The notes below the pieces were generated by a model, which ran no database searches, was not told the DNA's origin, and worked only from the letters and a program-made list of their open reading frames with translations. 64,000 bases of DNA from Myxococcales bacterium (GTDB taxonomy: Bacteria; Myxococcota_A; Polyangia; Nannocystales; Nannocystaceae): positions 1-64,000 of the forward strand of contig JACKDW010000025.1 of the NCBI GenBank assembly GCA_020633295.1. Direction: 5' to 3'. Both the position numbers and the translations under genes were made by a program. Positions 45,920 to 57,268 of the stretch are shown piece by piece; position 1 is the stretch's first letter; each line of letters opens with the position of its first letter.

Positions 45920-46525
45920 ATGCAACGCCGAGGATCACGCGCCGGAGCGCGACCGCTGCTCCTCGCCGCCGCCGCCGGCGTCATGGCCTGCGCCGCGCCG
46001 GCGGCGAAGGACGGCGACGCCCAGGCGCGTGCGCCTGACAGCGCCCCTCCGACGGTCCCCGAGCGGCCCACGCCCCGCGCCCCGGCCGCGCCCACGCCCA
46101 CGCGAGCGGCCACCGAGACCGCACAGCAGCCCGTCCACGGGCGCTACATCGGTCGGGAGATCGGCGTGCACTACGGTCGCCACCCCGACATGAGCACGCT
46201 CGCGCTCCCCGACGGCCTGCGCCTCCACGCGGCGGTGACCCACGCCGACGGTTGGCGGATCGTCGTCGCGGAGCGGGACGACGACCTGGCGCTCTTGCTC
46301 ACCGATGACGACGGCGTGGTCCTCGACGATCGCTGGCTCGACGGCGTCGCCGCCGACTCCGTGATCACCTTTCACTGCGGTGACGACATCTCCGTCTCGC
46401 TCATCGCCGCCGACGCCTGCGCCGACGAACGCGGCACGGCCCCGGCGCTGCGCACCTGGCTGCCGCGCGCCGGATCGCTGGTGGAGGCCGAGGCGGGCGC
46501 CCGCTGCGACTGCGACATGCTGTGA
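45920..46525 (+). CDS. Hypothetical lipoprotein
   Basis: 201 residues: lipobox VMAC, a Pro/Ala/Thr linker to about residue 75 and a C-terminal domain of about 125 residues with beta-like strands (GWRIVVAERDDDLALLLTDDDG) ending in a Cys cluster CDCDML. Unlike neighbours it has a Shine-Dalgarno (GGAGAGGA) 6-8 nt before ATG. Function not recognised. The preceding 261 bp hold a 12-bp direct repeat (gagcgggcgaag twice at 45768-45791). Confidence 0.65.
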   Translation: MQRRGSRAGARPLLLAAAAGVMACAAPAAKDGDAQARAPDSAPPTVPERPTPRAPAAPTPTRAATETAQQPVHGRYIGREIGVHYGRHPDMSTLALPDGLRLHAAVTHADGWRIVVAERDDDLALLLTDDDGVVLDDRWLDGVAADSVITFHCGDDISVSLIAADACADERGTAPALRTWLPRAGSLVEAEAGARCDCDML

Positions 46526-46592
46526 CCGCGCCGGCCTTCCGTCTTGTGCGGCGCTGGCCTCGCGAACCCGCGAGCCAGTCACTCCATATGAT

Positions 46593-48359
46593 CTAGGACG
46601 CGCTGTCGGTCTCGGTCACCGGGAGCTCGACCCAGAAGCACGACCCCCGCGGGATGATCGGCCCGACGCCGACGGAGCCGCCCATGGCGTCGACGAGGTG
46701 CTTGACGATCGCGAGGCCGAGGCCCGTGCCGCCGACGCTGCGAGAGCGGCCCGGGTCGACGCGGTAGAAGCGCTCGAAGATGCGCGGGCGGTGGATCGCC
46801 TCGATCCCCGGCCCGTCATCACGGATCTCGAGGCGCACGCGCGCGTCGCCCTCGCGCTCGCCCTCCACGAAGCTCGCCACGAGCGCGACGTGGCCGCCCA
46901 CCTGGGTGTACTTCACCGCGTTCTCGACGAGGTTCAGCAGCACGTGGTCGAGCGCGCGCGCGTCCCCCCAGACCACGAGATCCGGCTCGACCTCGCGCGT
47001 GAGCTGGATGTTCTTCTTCACCGCCAGCTCGTCGACGGCGCGCATCACCTTGCTCGTCAGCGGCTCGAGGCGCACGTGATCCGGATCGAGATCGTAGCGC
47101 CCGGACTCGATCCGCGAGATCTCGAGCAGGTCGTTGACGAGGTTCGAGAGCCGCTCCGACGCGCGCAGCTGGGCGTCGAGGAAGCGCCGCGCGAGCTCGG
47201 GGCGCTCGAGCGCGCCGTCCAGCAGCGTCTCGGCGTTGGCGCGCACGATCCCGACCGGCGTGCGCAGCTCGTGCGAGACGTTGGCGACGAAGTCGCGACG
47301 CACGCTCTCGAGCCTGCGCAGGTCGGTCACGTCCTGGACCGCGACGACCACGCCGCGGTTCTCCGGCAGGCGCGCGACCCGGGCGACGACGACGTGGCGC
47401 GGCGGCCCGATCACCTCGAACTCGGCCGTGCCAGAGCGCCCCTCGAGCCCCTCGCGCACGAGCTCGTGCAGCGCGGGGATCCGGATCACGTCGACGAGCT
47501 CGCGCCCGTTCGTCGTCGCCGGCAGCTTGAACAGGCTCCGCGCGGCGCGGTTGACCATCGTGATGCGGCGGTCCTCGTCGATCGACAGCACCGCGTCCGC
47601 GAGCCCCTCGAGCACCGCTTCGAACCTGCTGCGCTCCTGCGCGAGCGTCTCCATGGTGCGCTCGAGCTCGCCCGCGAGCTTGTTGAAGCTGCCCGCGAGG
47701 CCGCCGAACTCGTCGCTCGCCAGCAGCGAGAGCCGGGCGCCGCTCGCCCCGGTCAGCTTCTGCGCCTCGCCGACGACCACCCGCAGCGCCCGCGAGAGCA
47801 TGTGCGACGTCACCGCGCTCATGAACACCGCGAGCGCGAGGCCGCTCAGCGCCGCGAGCACGAACACGACCCGCAGCGCCCGCACGGCGTCCTGCAGCGC
47901 CCGCAGCGGACGCGCGACCCGCAAGGTGCCTGTCCCTCCGGCAATCTCACAGGGCACCGCGGCGTACAGCATCGTGACGTTGACGGTCTCGCTGTGGCGC
48001 AGCGCCACGCCGACGGTCCCGCGCGCCCGGGCCGCGATGACCTCCGGGCGCGAGCCGTGGTTGTCCATGCGGCGAAAGTCCTTCTCCGAGTCGCCGAGCA
48101 CGACGCCGGCCGCGTCGATCACCGTGACGCGCGCGTTCACGGTCTCGGCGAGCTGCTCGCTGAACGGCGCGAGCGCGGACGCCCCGACGTCGCGGGCCAG
48201 CGCGCAGCCGAGCCGCGCGTGCGCGCCCAGCTCGCTCTCCATGCGCCCCTGCGTCCACCCGCGAACCTGACGCTCAAAGTAGATCGCCCCCACGCCGACG
48301 GTGGAGAGCACGAGCATGACCGAGATCAGGAACAGGCGCCCGCGCAGCCCGAGCCTCAA
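46593..48359 (-). CDS. PhoR-like sensor histidine kinase
   Basis: 588 residues: TM1 (LFLISVMLVLSTVGVGAIYF), a periplasmic sensor of about 130 residues, TM2 near 165-185, HAMP, PAS (RFEAVLEGLADAVLSIDEDRR), HisKA with H-box FVANVSHELRTPVG (His363) and HATPase (N-box LNLVENAVKYT, DDGPGIEA, GGTGLGLAIV). It phosphorylates the response regulator encoded just upstream; the two overlap by 4 nt (TTGA), with TTG 48359 as start, so they are co-translated. The layout is that of PhoR-type phosphate or envelope stress kinases; the signal is not known. Confidence 0.93.
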   Translation of the reverse strand: MRLGLRGRLFLISVMLVLSTVGVGAIYFERQVRGWTQGRMESELGAHARLGCALARDVGASALAPFSEQLAETVNARVTVIDAAGVVLGDSEKDFRRMDNHGSRPEVIAARARGTVGVALRHSETVNVTMLYAAVPCEIAGGTGTLRVARPLRALQDAVRALRVVFVLAALSGLALAVFMSAVTSHMLSRALRVVVGEAQKLTGASGARLSLLASDEFGGLAGSFNKLAGELERTMETLAQERSRFEAVLEGLADAVLSIDEDRRITMVNRAARSLFKLPATTNGRELVDVIRIPALHELVREGLEGRSGTAEFEVIGPPRHVVVARVARLPENRGVVVAVQDVTDLRRLESVRRDFVANVSHELRTPVGIVRANAETLLDGALERPELARRFLDAQLRASERLSNLVNDLLEISRIESGRYDLDPDHVRLEPLTSKVMRAVDELAVKKNIQLTREVEPDLVVWGDARALDHVLLNLVENAVKYTQVGGHVALVASFVEGEREGDARVRLEIRDDGPGIEAIHRPRIFERFYRVDPGRSRSVGGTGLGLAIVKHLVDAMGGSVGVGPIIPRGSCFWVELPVTETDSAS

Positions 48360-49078
48360 GGCGCGCCCTCTTTTTCGTCAGGGACCTCGGCGGTGAAGCG
48401 ATACCCCACGCCGCGCAGCGTCTCGACGTAGATCGCCGCCGCGCCGAGCTTCTTGCGCAGGCGGCGGACGTGGGTGTCGACCGTGCGCGTCGTGATGCCC
48501 GGCTGCACCCCCCAGACGTCGTTGAGCAGCACGTCGCGGGTCTGGACCCGTCCGCGTCGCGCGATCAGGGTCGTCAGCAGGCGAAACTCGAGGGCCGTGA
48601 ACACGACCTCTTGCCCGTCGATCCACACGCGGTGTCCGCCCGTGTCGACGCGCAGCCGGCCGAAGCGGGACGGGACCGTCGGCGCCTCCGTCGGCTTGCG
48701 CCTGCGCAGCACCGCCTTGATGCGCAGCGCGAGCTCGCGGACGCTGAACGGCTTGACTACGTAGTCGTCGGCGCCGACTTCGAAGCCGACCACGCGATCG
48801 ACCTCCTCGGACTTCGCCGTCATCATGATGATCGGCGTCTCGCGCGTCGCCGCCTCGGCGCGCAGACGCTTGCAGAGGTTCGTCCCCGAGCCGTCGGGGA
48901 GCATGAGGTCGAGCAGGATGAGATCGGGGGCCGGGGACGTCGTGGCCGCGGTGAAGCCCGTGTCGACGGTGGTCGCGGAGCGCGTCTGAAAGCCCTCCCG
49001 CTCGAGCGCGAACTCGAGGGTCGCGACAAGGTCCAGCTCATCTTCGACGATCAGAATCAGCCCGGACATCGCAGTCAT
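48356..49078 (-). CDS. PhoB/OmpR-family response regulator
   Basis: 240 residues: receiver domain with phospho-acceptor Asp57 (ILLDLMLPDG), acidic pocket VEDE, Lys in KPFSVREL, and a C-terminal winged helix (FTALEFRLLTTLIARRGRV, THVRRLRKKLG, GVGYRF) that binds DNA. Partner of the downstream kinase. ATG 49078 is chosen at the receiver start. The leader (TATCAT box at 49114-49119) holds a 6-bp hairpin at 49091-49107 just before the gene. An inverted repeat at 49134-49149 lies between this gene and the divergent sigma54 activator and may be an operator for either. Confidence 0.93.
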   Translation of the reverse strand: MTAMSGLILIVEDELDLVATLEFALEREGFQTRSATTVDTGFTAATTSPAPDLILLDLMLPDGSGTNLCKRLRAEAATRETPIIMMTAKSEEVDRVVGFEVGADDYVVKPFSVRELALRIKAVLRRRKPTEAPTVPSRFGRLRVDTGGHRVWIDGQEVVFTALEFRLLTTLIARRGRVQTRDVLLNDVWGVQPGITTRTVDTHVRRLRKKLGAAAIYVETLRGVGYRFTAEVPDEKEGAP

Positions 49079-49090
49079 CGTTTGTGTTGG

Positions 49091-49149
49091 GGTTTCTCGG
49101 CGAAACCGCGGTGATGATAGCCGATCCGATGACGTGACTCTTGCGTCAC
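49091..49149. promoter_or_regulatory. Divergent control region: hairpin and inverted repeat
   Basis: GGTTTC-tcggc-GAAACC is a perfect 6-bp stem at 49091-49107, in the predicted leader of the response regulator gene. GTGAC-tcttgc-GTCAC is an inverted repeat at 49134-49149. A TATCAT -10 candidate (minus strand) is at 49114-49119. Confidence 0.45.
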
Positions 49150-49238
49150 AGAGATGACACAGTGCGAGTTCGGCGCGCGACGAGAAATTGTGCCGCGGGT
49201 CCGCAACAACGCGGCCGCCGGGGCCGACCGATTCCTCG

Positions 49239-50279
<1,041 letters not shown>

Positions 50280-50312
50280 GCGAGCGGGCGCCCGCGCGCG
50301 AGCGCTCCGCGG

Positions 50313-50732
50313 CTACTCCGACGCGAGCGCGGCCATCTCGTCGGCGAGCGCCGCGGCGGCGGCGTGGTCGAGCTTGCGCGCCGGCCAGCCCACGCCGAGC
50401 CCCTCGCGGGTGTTGGGCTTCGGGATGATGTGGAAATGCACGTGAAACACGGCCTGGTGCGCCCCCGCCCCGTTGTTCTGCAGCACGTTGTAGGCCTGCA
50501 CCCCCGTCGCGCGCTGGACCGCCCGACACAGGCGCGGGAGCACCCGCCCGATCGCGGCGCTGGCGTCGTCGCTGAGCTGGTCCAGGGTCTCGGCCGGCTC
50601 CTTGGGGATCACCAAGGTGTGCCCGCGGCTGATCGGGTTGATGTCGAGAAACGCGAGCACGTGCTCGTCTTCGTACACCTTGTGACAGGGGATCTCGCCG
50701 TTGATGATGCGCTTGAAGATCGTCTCGGCCAT
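50313..50732 (-). CDS. HIT family nucleotide hydrolase
   Basis: 139 residues, a normal length. HIT motif HVHFHIIP (HxHxH), the N-terminal IPCHKVYEDEHVLAFLDINP and RGHTLVIPKEP are typical of the HinT/PKCI branch, which cleaves nucleoside phosphoramidates. Cytoplasmic. CATACT lies 8 nt before ATG 50732, another short-spacer promoter. It is convergent with the sigma54 activator (33 nt between stops). Confidence 0.93.
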   Translation of the reverse strand: MAETIFKRIINGEIPCHKVYEDEHVLAFLDINPISRGHTLVIPKEPAETLDQLSDDASAAIGRVLPRLCRAVQRATGVQAYNVLQNNGAGAHQAVFHVHFHIIPKPNTREGLGVGWPARKLDHAAAAALADEMAALASE

Positions 50733-51043
50733 CGCGGGTCAGTATGCGCCGCGCCTCGCGTGGCGTCCACCAGGACACCCGAGGCGCCGCGCGCTTCGTC
50801 TAGTGGTCGATTGTTGGTCGTCGATCAGCGCAGGTCGATGTACGCGGAACCGTCGATCTCGTCCCGCAGATCAGCGCGCGCCGATCAACACCGGTTGCTC
50901 CCGCGCATGTCGATCGACGCCGACCGTTCGACGCGCGCCGATCGAGATACGCCGAGCGCCGATCTTCGCACGCCCCGATCGACACGCCGATCCACGCGCG
51001 ACGATCGCCCTCCACGCGCGCAGAGCTGAATCAACGCGCCGCA
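50733..51043. other. Intergenic region rich in GATC and short related blocks
   Basis: No convincing gene in 311 bp. Ten GATC sites fall between 50823 and 51006, and cgcgcgccgatc occurs twice, with related blocks (gagcgccgatc, cgccccgatc, cacgccgatc) spaced about 15-20 bp. A CATACT promoter for the HIT gene is at 50741-50746 (minus). Confidence 0.5.
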
Positions 51044-52531
51044 TCAACGCACGTAGATCGCGTAGCGCCAACCGGGCTGCGACATCTCGTCGGTCGCGCC
51101 GGCGCCACAGCAGGGCGCCGAGGGCTCCCAGTTGCCCCACGCGTCCTCGGGCTCGTCGGGATCATAGCCCCAGAGCGCGCGTCCCTCCCCGTCGACGAGC
51201 CCCACGTGCAGGGTCTCGGGGGTGTACGCGGGCGTGATCGAGAGCTGCGCGTCGCCGGGCGTGACCTCCGCGATCACCGACGGCTCATCCGCGTCACAGT
51301 CACCCTCGGCGAAGCAGAAGCCCGTGAGGCCCTCGGGCAAGGTCACGTGGCCGTATCGCGTGACGTCCTCGGCGGTCGACGGCCCCCAGCCGAACAGGAG
51401 CTCGTGGTGCTCGGCGAGCGGTAGCCCGTCGATGGACACCGCCGCGCTCGAGAGCGCGGGCGAGACCAGGGTCAACGGCGCGGTCTTCTCGACGGCCGCG
51501 TGGAATTCGCTCGCCGCGACCTGTCCCGGCGCGGGCTTGCGGTACGAGAACACCAGCGTCCACCCGCCGCCCTCGAGGCTGTGCTCGCACCACACGAGCA
51601 CCGCGTCCCCGGGCCCCTCCGCGCCGTCGGGATCCACGAGGTACGGACCGTCCGTGTCGCCGATCCCGAGGTCGAGGATCTCGCCGCAGTCGCGCGCCGT
51701 CACGCAGCTGCCCGAGGCGCAGTGGCTCGAGTCGCAGTCGCCATCCTCGAAGCAGACCGCGCCGTCTTCACAGGGCGCGCACGTGTCCCCGCCGCAGTCG
51801 ACGTCGCTCTCATCGCCGCTCACGACCCCGTCGAGGCACCACGACTCACCGCAGTCGCCCGGGCACTCGTCGCCGTCCTCGGTGTTGCCGTCATCGCACA
51901 GCTCGACGCCGATCCACACGATCCCGTCCCCGCACGCCGCGTGCGCGCAGTCGTTGGTGCACGCGTCGCCGTCGACCGGGTTGCCGTCGTCACAGGCCTC
52001 GACGCCGACGTGCTCGATCCCGTCGCCGCACACGGCCGCGACGCAGCTCGTCAGGCACGCGTCGGCGTCGTCGTCGTCGCCGTCGTCACACTCCTCGTCT
52101 GCGCCGACGATCCCGTCCCCGCACACGCCGCCGTCGCCGCTGGTGACCCCCTGACTGTCGCCGGCGCCCGTGGAGTCGTCGCCCGTCCCCTCCGTCTCCC
52201 CGCCCTCGGTCCCGTCGCTCTCGGACTCACCGCTCTCGGACTCATCGCTCTCCGTCCCCCCGCTCTCCGTCCCCCCGCTCTCCGTCCCCTCGCTTCCCGT
52301 TCCGCTCTCCGACGCGTCGGTCGCGGCCGCGGTGCCCGTCGACGGCGCTCCGGAGACGTCCCCCGTCGTGCGGTCCGTGTCGGCCGCGCTCGAGCGCGAG
52401 GACTCGTCGTCGCCGCAGCCGGTTAGCATCGCCAGCGCCGCCGCGCCGGCGAGCGCCCGGGACCAGGCGGCGACCCGCGGCGCGACCGTGCACGCGCGCG
52501 CGCAGAGGAGGTGACCTTCGCGTCCGTCCAT
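51044..52531 (-). CDS. Lipoprotein with Myxococcus Cys-rich repeats and a fibrinogen-like domain
   Basis: About 495 residues: lipobox LTGC, a long Ser/Glu/Thr/Gly linker to about residue 135, three Cys-rich repeats of DUF4215/TIGR02232 type (CGDGIVGADEECDDG, CGDGIEHVGVEACDDGN, CGDGIVWIGVELCDDGN, each with DGDACTNDC-like ends), a short CEDGAVCFEDGDC module and a C-terminal fibrinogen-C-like part (ARDCGEILDLG, GPYLVDPDG, VWCEHSLEGGGWTLVF). Fibrinogen-C domains bind sugars or acetyl groups in animals. In bacteria they occur mostly in myxobacteria-like species. ATG 52531 begins the signal peptide. Confidence 0.82.
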   Translation of the reverse strand: MDGREGHLLCARACTVAPRVAAWSRALAGAAALAMLTGCGDDESSRSSAADTDRTTGDVSGAPSTGTAAATDASESGTGSEGTESGGTESGGTESDESESGESESDGTEGGETEGTGDDSTGAGDSQGVTSGDGGVCGDGIVGADEECDDGDDDDADACLTSCVAAVCGDGIEHVGVEACDDGNPVDGDACTNDCAHAACGDGIVWIGVELCDDGNTEDGDECPGDCGESWCLDGVVSGDESDVDCGGDTCAPCEDGAVCFEDGDCDSSHCASGSCVTARDCGEILDLGIGDTDGPYLVDPDGAEGPGDAVLVWCEHSLEGGGWTLVFSYRKPAPGQVAASEFHAAVEKTAPLTLVSPALSSAAVSIDGLPLAEHHELLFGWGPSTAEDVTRYGHVTLPEGLTGFCFAEGDCDADEPSVIAEVTPGDAQLSITPAYTPETLHVGLVDGEGRALWGYDPDEPEDAWGNWEPSAPCCGAGATDEMSQPGWRYAIYVR

Positions 52532-52627
52532 GGCCTGCGGACTCTTCCACACGCGCTTTATCCAGTTGTGATCACGCGCGTTTGCACCATCCCAGGCGGG
52601 GCGTTAGGGTAGCGAATCCACCAACCC

Positions 52628-52735
52628 ACGCTGGGGGTGGCCCGCGCGGCGACACGCCGACGGTCGCGTTCACGCGGCCGCGGGCCTGAGAGAGACCCCT
52701 CGAACCTGACCCGGATCATGCCGGCGTAGGAAAGC
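52628..52735 (+). promoter_or_regulatory. TPP riboswitch (THI element)
   Basis: The conserved THI-box elements are visible: gctgggggtgg at the 5' side, CTGAGAGAGACCC and GAACCTGACCCGGATCATGCC, GGCGTAGGAAAGCG at the 3' side. It lies directly upstream of thiC and should reduce expression when thiamin pyrophosphate is bound. The GTAGGAAAG part may contain the ribosome site, suggesting translational control; ATG 52748 follows within 20 nt. Confidence 0.95.
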
Positions 52736-52747
52736 GAAGCCAACACA

Positions 52748-54454
<1,707 letters not shown>

Positions 54455-54497
54455 CTCGGGCGGTTCGCTCCGCTGGTGAGTCGGGGTCGCGCGCCGC

Positions 54498-55292
54498 TCA
54501 GCGCGCGGCCCCGGGCGCGTCCTCGAGCGTGTCCTCGAGCTGCAGCTTGCCGATGAGCTGCAGCGTGTAGACGAGCGAGAGCAGCTCGCGCTCGTCCGTC
54601 TCGAAGTCGTTGAGCATCGCGCGCAGGCTCTGGCTGCCGTCGAGTCGACGCAGGCACAGGCGCTCCGACGGATCGAGCCTCAGCGCCTCGCCGAGGTCGA
54701 CCAGCTCGCGCTCGGTCTCGCCGCGCAGCAGCAGCCGCGGCGTCACGCCCTCGCGCCCTCGCGCGCGGCGCAGCCACGAGAGCGGCAGGCGGTCGCGCGC
54801 CCCCTTCATGAGGATCGCCGGCATCGTGACGTTGAGCGTGACCGGCTCGTCGCAGCTGACGTCCGCGAAGAACGCCCACTGACCGTGGGACCACAGCAGC
54901 ATCGAGTCGAGGATCCACAGCAGCTGCTCGTGCAGCGACTCGTCGAGCACGCGCTTCGGGATCAGGCGCGCCTCGAGCAGCAGCTGACCGATCCGCCGCT
55001 CGCCGCGGTCGCCCTCGATCGCGACCTGCACGGCCGCGAATTCCTCGGGCGAGAGCAGCCCGCGCAGGCGCAGCCGCTCGGTCAGGCGGTCGCCGGGGAG
55101 GCTGCTGCGCGCGAACACGGGCTGTCCGTAGGTCATCCACAGCGACTTGACCGCGTCGCCGTCACGCAGCTCGAGCACCCCCGTCGCGCGCGCCGAGTGC
55201 AGCCGCCACAGCAGCTCGGGCACGGACGCGTCACGCAGCGCGCCGCTCATCGCCGCCGCGCCGTCGGCCTGGGGAGCCGCCTCCACGCTCAT
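54498..55292 (-). CDS. DUF4388 (PATAN-like) domain protein
   Basis: 264 residues, cytoplasmic. The N-terminal part fits DUF4388: GALRDASVPELLWRLHSARATGVLELRDGD then WMTYGQPVFARS. The rest is helical (LLSPEEFAAVQVAIE; GQLLLEARLIPK) like the C-terminal part seen in signalling proteins of delta-type bacteria, where DUF4388 often accompanies receiver or GTPase domains. Convergent with thiC. A TATCCT box at 55315-55320 and GAGG near the start precede ATG 55292. The 299 bp upstream hold nothing recognisable. Confidence 0.82.
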   Translation of the reverse strand: MSVEAAPQADGAAAMSGALRDASVPELLWRLHSARATGVLELRDGDAVKSLWMTYGQPVFARSSLPGDRLTERLRLRGLLSPEEFAAVQVAIEGDRGERRIGQLLLEARLIPKRVLDESLHEQLLWILDSMLLWSHGQWAFFADVSCDEPVTLNVTMPAILMKGARDRLPLSWLRRARGREGVTPRLLLRGETERELVDLGEALRLDPSERLCLRRLDGSQSLRAMLNDFETDERELLSLVYTLQLIGKLQLEDTLEDAPGAAR

Positions 55293-55591
55293 AACAACAT
55301 TGCCTCAAGGACAGGATATCCCCGCGCGAGCGCGACGCGGCGCGCAAATTCTCCAAGCCGCGACGCGGCGCGCGTGTTGGCGCGCGGCGCCGTCGAGCGC
55401 ACCGCGAAGCGGCTCACGGGTCGCTCGCCGTGCGCGGCGCGGCGCGGCGCGAGCGCCTGGCGCGAGCCCGCAGCGCCGGCGAGCGCGATAAACCTGTCCC
55501 CTCCGACACCCGGAGACGCGGTCCGCAGACCCCAGCGCCGCGCGAGCGGATCACCGCGCCTCGACGCCGGCGGCTACACGAGGCGAGGCGC

Positions 55592-56587
55592 CTAGAAGCA
55601 GTAGAAGCCGAGGTTCTGGATGTTGTAGCACTGCATCCCGCCGGGGCAGGTCTTGCCGCCCGAGCACTCGAGGAAGCAGGCCGAGTCGGCGCCGTTGTTG
55701 AAGACGCCGGGGATGCAGTCGGGCACCGCCGAGCAGCCGCCGATCGCCGGGCAGTCGTTGTCGCTCACGCAGTTGCCGACGTCCGTGCAGATGCCGTCCT
55801 CGGGCGGGTCGTTGAGCGTGACGCAGCCGTAGCTGACGTTGCCGGGGAAGCCGGTGCACGTGTTCGGGTCGAGGCAGTGCATGTAGTAGCCGGTCCCCGG
55901 CTGGCTCAGGCACATCTGCTGGTTGTTCATGCACCCGGAGGTGTCGAGCGTGCAGTTCCCCGTGCACGCGAGGTTGCCGCTGTCGTAGCCCTGCGTCTGG
56001 CAGGTCTGGCCGTTGAGGTTGCCGCCGTCACAGGCCTCGCCGGGGTCGACGTTGCCGTCGCCGCAGAACGGATCGGGCTCGCCGGTGCAGTCGCCCGTGT
56101 CGAACATGCACGAGCCGGTGCACGCGAGCGTGCCGCCCGTGTAGCCGAAGGTCATGCACGTGTTGCCGTTGAGGTTGCCGCCGTCGCAGACCTCGGTGCC
56201 CTCGACCACGCCGTCGCCGCACACCGGACCCATGTTCGTGGTGTTGTCCGTCGTGTCCGTCGTGTCCGTCGTCGGCTCGGTTGTCGTGTTGGTCGTGTCC
56301 GTCGTCGGCTCGGTCGTCGGATCCGACGTCGGGCCCATCGTCGCGTCGCCCGAGGTCGTGGACTCCGTGCCGCTGATGTCCTGCGTCGTCTCGCCGTCGG
56401 TCCCCGTGCCGCCGTCGGTCGACGACGGGCTGGAGGCGTTGCTCGCGTTGCTGCCCGCCGCGCCTGAGCCCGAGAAGCTGCTGTCGCCTGGATCGCCTCC
56501 GACGGTGCAGCCGAGCGCCGTCGACGCGAGGAGAGAGATGCACGCCGCGCCGATGAGCGCCCTCGGGTTCAGTTGTGTCAGTCGCAT
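55592..56587 (-). CDS. Cys-rich lipoprotein with TTD-repeat linker
   Basis: 331 residues: signal peptide with lipobox ALGC, Ser/Thr/Asp linker with TTDTT repeats to about residue 120, then DUF4215-like repeats (CGDGVVEGTEVCDGGNLNGNTC, split here by function: CGDG, C-D-GN, TC), twice in tandem with ACTGSCMFDTGDC and ACTGNCTLDTSGC, and a C-terminal Cys-rich domain (CLSQPG, CVSDNDCPAIGGC, CSGGKTCPGGMQC). Disulphide-bonded and extracellular. GGAGA lies about 10 nt before ATG 56587. Related by layout to the fibrinogen-like lipoprotein nearby. Confidence 0.8.
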   Translation of the reverse strand: MRLTQLNPRALIGAACISLLASTALGCTVGGDPGDSSFSGSGAAGSNASNASSPSSTDGGTGTDGETTQDISGTESTTSGDATMGPTSDPTTEPTTDTTNTTTEPTTDTTDTTDNTTNMGPVCGDGVVEGTEVCDGGNLNGNTCMTFGYTGGTLACTGSCMFDTGDCTGEPDPFCGDGNVDPGEACDGGNLNGQTCQTQGYDSGNLACTGNCTLDTSGCMNNQQMCLSQPGTGYYMHCLDPNTCTGFPGNVSYGCVTLNDPPEDGICTDVGNCVSDNDCPAIGGCSAVPDCIPGVFNNGADSACFLECSGGKTCPGGMQCYNIQNLGFYCF

Positions 56588-57268
56588 ATCATCAGGTCTC
56601 CGAAGCACGGACGGTGCGCGCTACCAGGCCCCGAGAAGCTCGGCGTTATCCCCCCTGGTCGACACGATCCAATTCATTTGTATCGACTCACTCCATGGCA
56701 CGTCAAGCAAACGCGCGCCGGTCACGGGGTCACGCGACGTGCTCCTCGGCCGCGCTCGCGAGTCGATCACCCGCGCGACGGCTTGAGTCGATCGCCACCG
56801 GGCGCGCGTGCGGGTCACCCAGCGCGACGCGATCGGACCGCGTCGGGGACGTCCCGACGCGACCGCGATCGCGTCGAACCCCGTTTCGAAGCCGCGCGCG
56901 TCCGCGCGCGGCGTGCGAGCGCGCGCGGTCGAAGGCGCGCCTCGTGGACTGTCCAGAAGCACAGGAAGATCGGCGCGGCGCGCGGATGCGCCCGCGCGCC
57001 CGCGCGTCCGCGCGGCAGACGGCCCGCGAGCGCACCTTGTGGCGCGATCCCCCGGGGCAACGTGGGACACCGCCGCACACGTCGTTCTCCCTGTCTATTC
57101 GGACATATGCCAGGCGCCGACGCGCGTGAGCGCGCGCGCGGACCGGGATGTCTCCCGGACCATGCACATGCACGCGTCGCTATGTCGCCGCGAGGCCACA
57201 GCGCCCCCGCCCCTCGCCCCCGGCGCTGCTCGTTGCGCGGCGCGAGCCGTCTCGATAGGCTCTCGGCG
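56588..57268. other. 681-bp intergenic region between divergent lipoprotein genes
   Basis: No credible gene: the long frames here are Arg/Pro-rich and typical of GC-rich noise. It starts with an AT-richer part (56640-56710) that may carry promoters and continues as GC repeats such as gcgcgcgc. A TAGGCT box 7 nt before ATG 57269 ends it. Confidence 0.5.

Noticed and set aside
50701..51237. Plus-strand open frame between the HIT gene and the fibrinogen-like gene
   Set aside because: Runs through the start of the HIT gene and the end of the lipoprotein gene on the other strand; Arg-rich without start signals.
56575..57129. Plus-strand frames in the gap before the CAP gene
   Set aside because: Arg/Pro-rich composition, no signal peptide, overlapping frames on both strands look alike.
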